Shown here piece by piece: positions 61,359 through 64,000 of a stretch of 64,000 nucleotides of DNA (position 1 is the stretch's first letter; every line of letters begins with the position of its first letter). The stretch is from assembly GCF_003586285.1 (NCBI RefSeq), contig NZ_QUBR01000002.1:1488001-1552000 (forward strand), written 5' to 3'. The notes under the pieces are model-generated. The model saw only the letters and a program-made list of their open reading frames with translations. It was not told where the DNA came from and ran no database searches. The position numbers and the translations under genes are program-made. The DNA comes from Aeromicrobium endophyticum. Its GTDB lineage: Bacteria > Actinomycetota > Actinomycetes > Propionibacteriales > Nocardioidaceae.

Positions 61359-62008
61359 GAGCAGCGCTGACTCGCCGGGAGCTCCTCGTCGACGGGCGCC
61401 TCGAGGTCGTCGGGCGTCACCGAGACCGAGCCCGTGGCGGCCCGCTGCTGCCCCTTGGCGTCGAGCCCGAAGCGGGGCGCGAACGAGACGTCGCTGTCGG
61501 CGAATGCGGCGAGGATCGCGTTCTGCCCGAGATCGGCGAACTGCGCCTCGTTCTCGCTGGTGGCCTGCTGGTTGGTCTGCTTCTCGGCCAGGCCGACGGC
61601 GATGGCCGCGACCTCGCGGCTGTCGCTGACGGCCTTGGCCAGCTCGTCGACGTCAGCCCCCGGGAACGACCTGGCCAGCTCGTCGCGCTGCGCGGACGTC
61701 AGCTCGTAGGCGGACGGCGGGACGCTGACGTCCTTCTGCTGCGCGAGGTCGCGGGCGACCCGCACCGAGACCAGCCCGACGACGGCCTGGCGGCGCACCT
61801 CGGAGTTGCTGACCGTCGTGATGCCCTGCTGCTTGGCGGCACTCGCGGTGAGGATGCAGTAGGCCTCGGCGGTGCGGTCGAGGGTGTCCATCGAGATCGT
61901 GCGACCGTCGACGACCGCGGCCGAGCCGGGGTGGATGGTGCCGCAGGCGGCGAGCGAGAGGCTCGCGATCGCAAGCACGGCCCCGCGCGTTCGAGTGAGC
62001 ATGGTCAC
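61355..62008 (-). CDS. Lipoprotein with SurA N-terminal-like domain
   Basis: Exported lipoprotein of about 217 residues. The signal peptide ends in LAAC, and the helical domain begins with the SurA/PrsA pattern AAVVDGRTISMDTLDRTAEAYC. No rotamase domain follows, so it would be a chaperone rather than an isomerase. Start may be GTG 62008, overlapping the permease stop, or ATG 62002. Confidence 0.8.
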   Translation of the reverse strand: MTMLTRTRGAVLAIASLSLAACGTIHPGSAAVVDGRTISMDTLDRTAEAYCILTASAAKQQGITTVSNSEVRRQAVVGLVSVRVARDLAQQKDVSVPPSAYELTSAQRDELARSFPGADVDELAKAVSDSREVAAIAVGLAEKQTNQQATSENEAQFADLGQNAILAAFADSDVSFAPRFGLDAKGQQRAATGSVSVTPDDLEAPVDEELPASQRCS

Positions 62009-63507
62009 AGGTTAGTCGGGGCCGCCTTGCCCGTCGCCAGCCGGGAGTGCTTGCGTCCGTACACCAGGTAGACGACGAGTCCGAGGGCCAGCCACACCAG
62101 GAACCGCAGCCACGTCTCGACCGCGAGGTTGGTCATGAGCGCGATGCACGCGACGCCCGAGACGATCGGCAGCAGCGGCACCTGGGGCGTGCGGAACGGG
62201 CGCTTCATCCTCGGCTTGGTCCGACGCAGCACGACGACGGCGATCGAGACGACCAGGAAGGCGAAGAGTGTGCCGATCGAGACCATCTCGGCCAGGACCG
62301 ACAGGGGCACGAAGGCGCCGAGCACGGCGACCGCGACGGTCGTGCCGACGGTGATGACGACGGGTGTGTGGAACTTCGGGTGGACCCTGCCGATCGCCGG
62401 CGGCAGCAGGCCGTCGCGGCACAGGGCGAATCCGATGCGTCCCATCGCCACGATGTCGACGAGGATCACCGAGGTCAGTCCCGCGACCGCGGCCGTCCCG
62501 ATGATGATGCCCGCCCAACCGAGGCCGACCTGGTCGAATGCGTCGGCGAGCGGCTCCCCGGTGCTGAGCTTGGTGTACTTGACCATGCCCGTCAGCACGA
62601 AGCACACCGCGACGTAGAGCAGGGTGCAGATGATCAGCGTGCCGATCAGGCCACGCGGCATGTCCTTGGCAGGATCCTTGGTCTCCTCGCCGAGGTTGGC
62701 GACGGCCTCGAAGCCGGAGTAGGCGAAGAACACGATCGCGGCGGCCACCAGCACCCCGGTGACGCCGTAGGCGGTCTGGTCGATGCCGGTGATCCACTGC
62801 CACAGCGGCTGCTTGAGCCCGCTCGCGGAGTCGGCCTTCTCGCTCGGCGGGATGTACGGCTTCTGGTTGTCGAGGCTGACGTAGAACAGCCCGACGCCGA
62901 TGATGAACAGGCAGATCGAGACCTTGATGACGACGAGGGTGTTGGTCACGAGCTTCGACTCGCGGATGCCCAGGGCCGCGACGACGCCCAGCACGACGAC
63001 GATGAACACCGCGCCGAGGTTGATGACGCTGTCGTCCTCGCCGAAGAACGCCTTCGGCAGGTCGAACACGCCCTGCAGGTAGCCCGACCAGCCGCGGGCG
63101 ACGACGGCGGCGCCGAGGGCGAACTCCAGGATCAGGTCCCAGGCGATGATCCACGCGAAGATCTCGCCGATCGTCGTGTACGCGTACGTGTACGAGCTGC
63201 CGGCGGTCGGCACCGCCGCGGCGAGCTCGGCGTAGCAGAGCGCCGCCAGCATCGCCACGACTCCCGCGACGAGGAAGGAGATCATCACGGCCGGCCCGGC
63301 GTTGTCCTTGGCCGCGGTGCCGGTGAGCGTGAAGATGCCCGTGCCGATGACGATCCCGATGCCGAACCCCATCAGGTCCCACACCGTCAGGCGCCGGTCG
63401 AGGCGGGCGTGGTGGCTCTCCTCGGTGGGGTCGGCGTCGTTCTGGTGGATGACGTCGTCGACGTCCTTCGTGCGTACGAGCTTCTTCCACGTCCCCGCTG
63501 AAGTCAT
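62005..63507 (-). CDS. APC family cationic amino-acid-type permease
   Basis: Transporter of 500 residues with about 12 helices. The first helix has GFGIGIVIGTGIFTLTG, the APC backbone-binding site, and later AYSGFEAVANLGEETKDPAKDMPRG matches CAT-type and YfnA permeases. It imports amino acids with protons; which ones is unknown. It is first in an operon with the lipoprotein and mazG and is divergent from the acyltransferase gene. Confidence 0.93.
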   Translation of the reverse strand: MTSAGTWKKLVRTKDVDDVIHQNDADPTEESHHARLDRRLTVWDLMGFGIGIVIGTGIFTLTGTAAKDNAGPAVMISFLVAGVVAMLAALCYAELAAAVPTAGSSYTYAYTTIGEIFAWIIAWDLILEFALGAAVVARGWSGYLQGVFDLPKAFFGEDDSVINLGAVFIVVVLGVVAALGIRESKLVTNTLVVIKVSICLFIIGVGLFYVSLDNQKPYIPPSEKADSASGLKQPLWQWITGIDQTAYGVTGVLVAAAIVFFAYSGFEAVANLGEETKDPAKDMPRGLIGTLIICTLLYVAVCFVLTGMVKYTKLSTGEPLADAFDQVGLGWAGIIIGTAAVAGLTSVILVDIVAMGRIGFALCRDGLLPPAIGRVHPKFHTPVVITVGTTVAVAVLGAFVPLSVLAEMVSIGTLFAFLVVSIAVVVLRRTKPRMKRPFRTPQVPLLPIVSGVACIALMTNLAVETWLRFLVWLALGLVVYLVYGRKHSRLATGKAAPTNL

Positions 63508-63587
63508 GGGACGACGCTAGTGCCACCGTTGCGAACCGCAACAGTTCGCTCGTCGGAGCCGGCCGCCGCCTCGCCTAGGGTTGTCCC

Positions 63588-64000
63588 ATGATCCGACAGC
63601 GGCTGGCCCGCACCATCGCCCGGTTGATGCGCTACCGGATGGTCGGCGACGTGCCGCAGACCGGCATCCTCGTCGGCGCCCCGCACACGTCGAACTGGGA
63701 CTTCATCACGATGCTGCTCGTGATGTGGCAGGGCGGGGCCCACCCCCGCGTGCTGGTCAAGAAGCAGCTGTTCAAGGGCCCCTTGGGCTGGTTGCTGCGG
63801 GCGTTCGGCGGAGTGCCGCTCGACCGCGACAACGCCGGGACTGTCGTGCGCGACCTCGTGGCCGAGGCCGACACGGGCAAGCCGTTCCGGCTGATCCTCG
63901 CCGCCGAGGGCACCCGATCGCGCGGCGAGTACTGGAAGTCCGGCTTCCTGCGGCTGTCCCGCGACACGGGCCTGCCGATCACGCTGGCGTTCTTCGACCC
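63588..64000 (+). CDS. 1-acyl-glycerol-3-phosphate acyltransferase-like protein, 3' end cut off
   Basis: First 137 codons of a PlsC-type acyltransferase. Block I HTSNWDF (His33, Asp38), block II-III VKKQLFKGPLGWLLRAFGGVPLDR and EGTRSRGEYWKSGF (Glu) are visible. These enzymes acylate lysophosphatidate or mannosides. TAGGGT ends 6 nt before ATG 63588, a leaderless arrangement. It runs off the window. Confidence 0.9.
   Translation, partial: MIRQRLARTIARLMRYRMVGDVPQTGILVGAPHTSNWDFITMLLVMWQGGAHPRVLVKKQLFKGPLGWLLRAFGGVPLDRDNAGTVVRDLVAEADTGKPFRLILAAEGTRSRGEYWKSGFLRLSRDTGLPITLAFFD

Overview
The window is a GC-rich chromosomal segment of an actinobacterium. Mycothiol chemistry (mca), DUF4307, DUF3052 and DUF501 proteins, the order eno / FtsB-DivIC / DUF501 / ppx, and many GTG starts all point there. 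A member of the Nocardioidaceae such as Aeromicrobium is my best guess from gene content, but I could not test it. I count 65 protein genes (two cut by the window edges) and one tRNA gene. I see no rRNA, CRISPR array, insertion sequence or phage. No gene-free stretch exceeds 300 bases.

Layout. 1-22.4 kb is mostly housekeeping and stress genes: CDF transporter, mca, greA, ilvA, MarR and HxlR regulators with clear operators, AI-2E family permease, ankyrin lipoprotein, msrA, mug, a quinone-reductase-like NmrA protein, a CYP102-type P450 with an SDR partner, pirin, a protein-tyrosine phosphatase, an SGNH hydrolase, a Bax-inhibitor protein, a PadR pair, trmB and a secreted Ig-like protein. 22.4-35.8 kb is a catabolic island built around an RpiR/SIS regulator. 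It holds a glutamine synthetase homologue, a coupled amidohydrolase, an orphan AceE-like E1, a class II amidotransferase coupled to ornithine cyclodeaminase, and an oligopeptide-type ABC importer. A GAAACA-type motif recurs in its promoter regions. 35.8-43.1 kb is a PucR-linked set for D-amino-acid or acyl-D-amino-acid compounds: a D-threonine-aldolase-like PLP enzyme, two serine beta-lactamase-fold hydrolases and a D-aminoacylase. 43.1-55.2 kb is a nine-gene organosulfur-type operon divergent from a LysR gene: NtaA/DszA-like monooxygenase, peptide-type ABC importer, two DszC/SfnB-like flavoproteins, SsuD and a flavin reductase. 55.2-64 kb returns to the core genome: an unusual tRNA with a UAA anticodon, 2-hydroxyacid dehydrogenase, ppx, DUF501, FtsB/DivIC, eno, mazG, a lipoprotein, an amino-acid permease and an acyltransferase.

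How it works together. The three islands look like scavenging modules that share a design: a local regulator, a peptide-family importer or hydrolases, and enzymes that break C-N or C-S bonds. Within operons, neighbouring genes are tightly coupled by ATGA, GTGA or TGATG overlaps. Many single genes instead appear leaderless, with a TANNNT hexamer ending 6-7 nt before the start codon.

Strongest leads: the short-variable-arm tRNA reading UUA, the RpiR island with its shared motif and orphan E1, the sulfonate operon that uses a peptide-type importer, and the reductase-less CYP102 heme protein whose tail is antisense to its neighbour.
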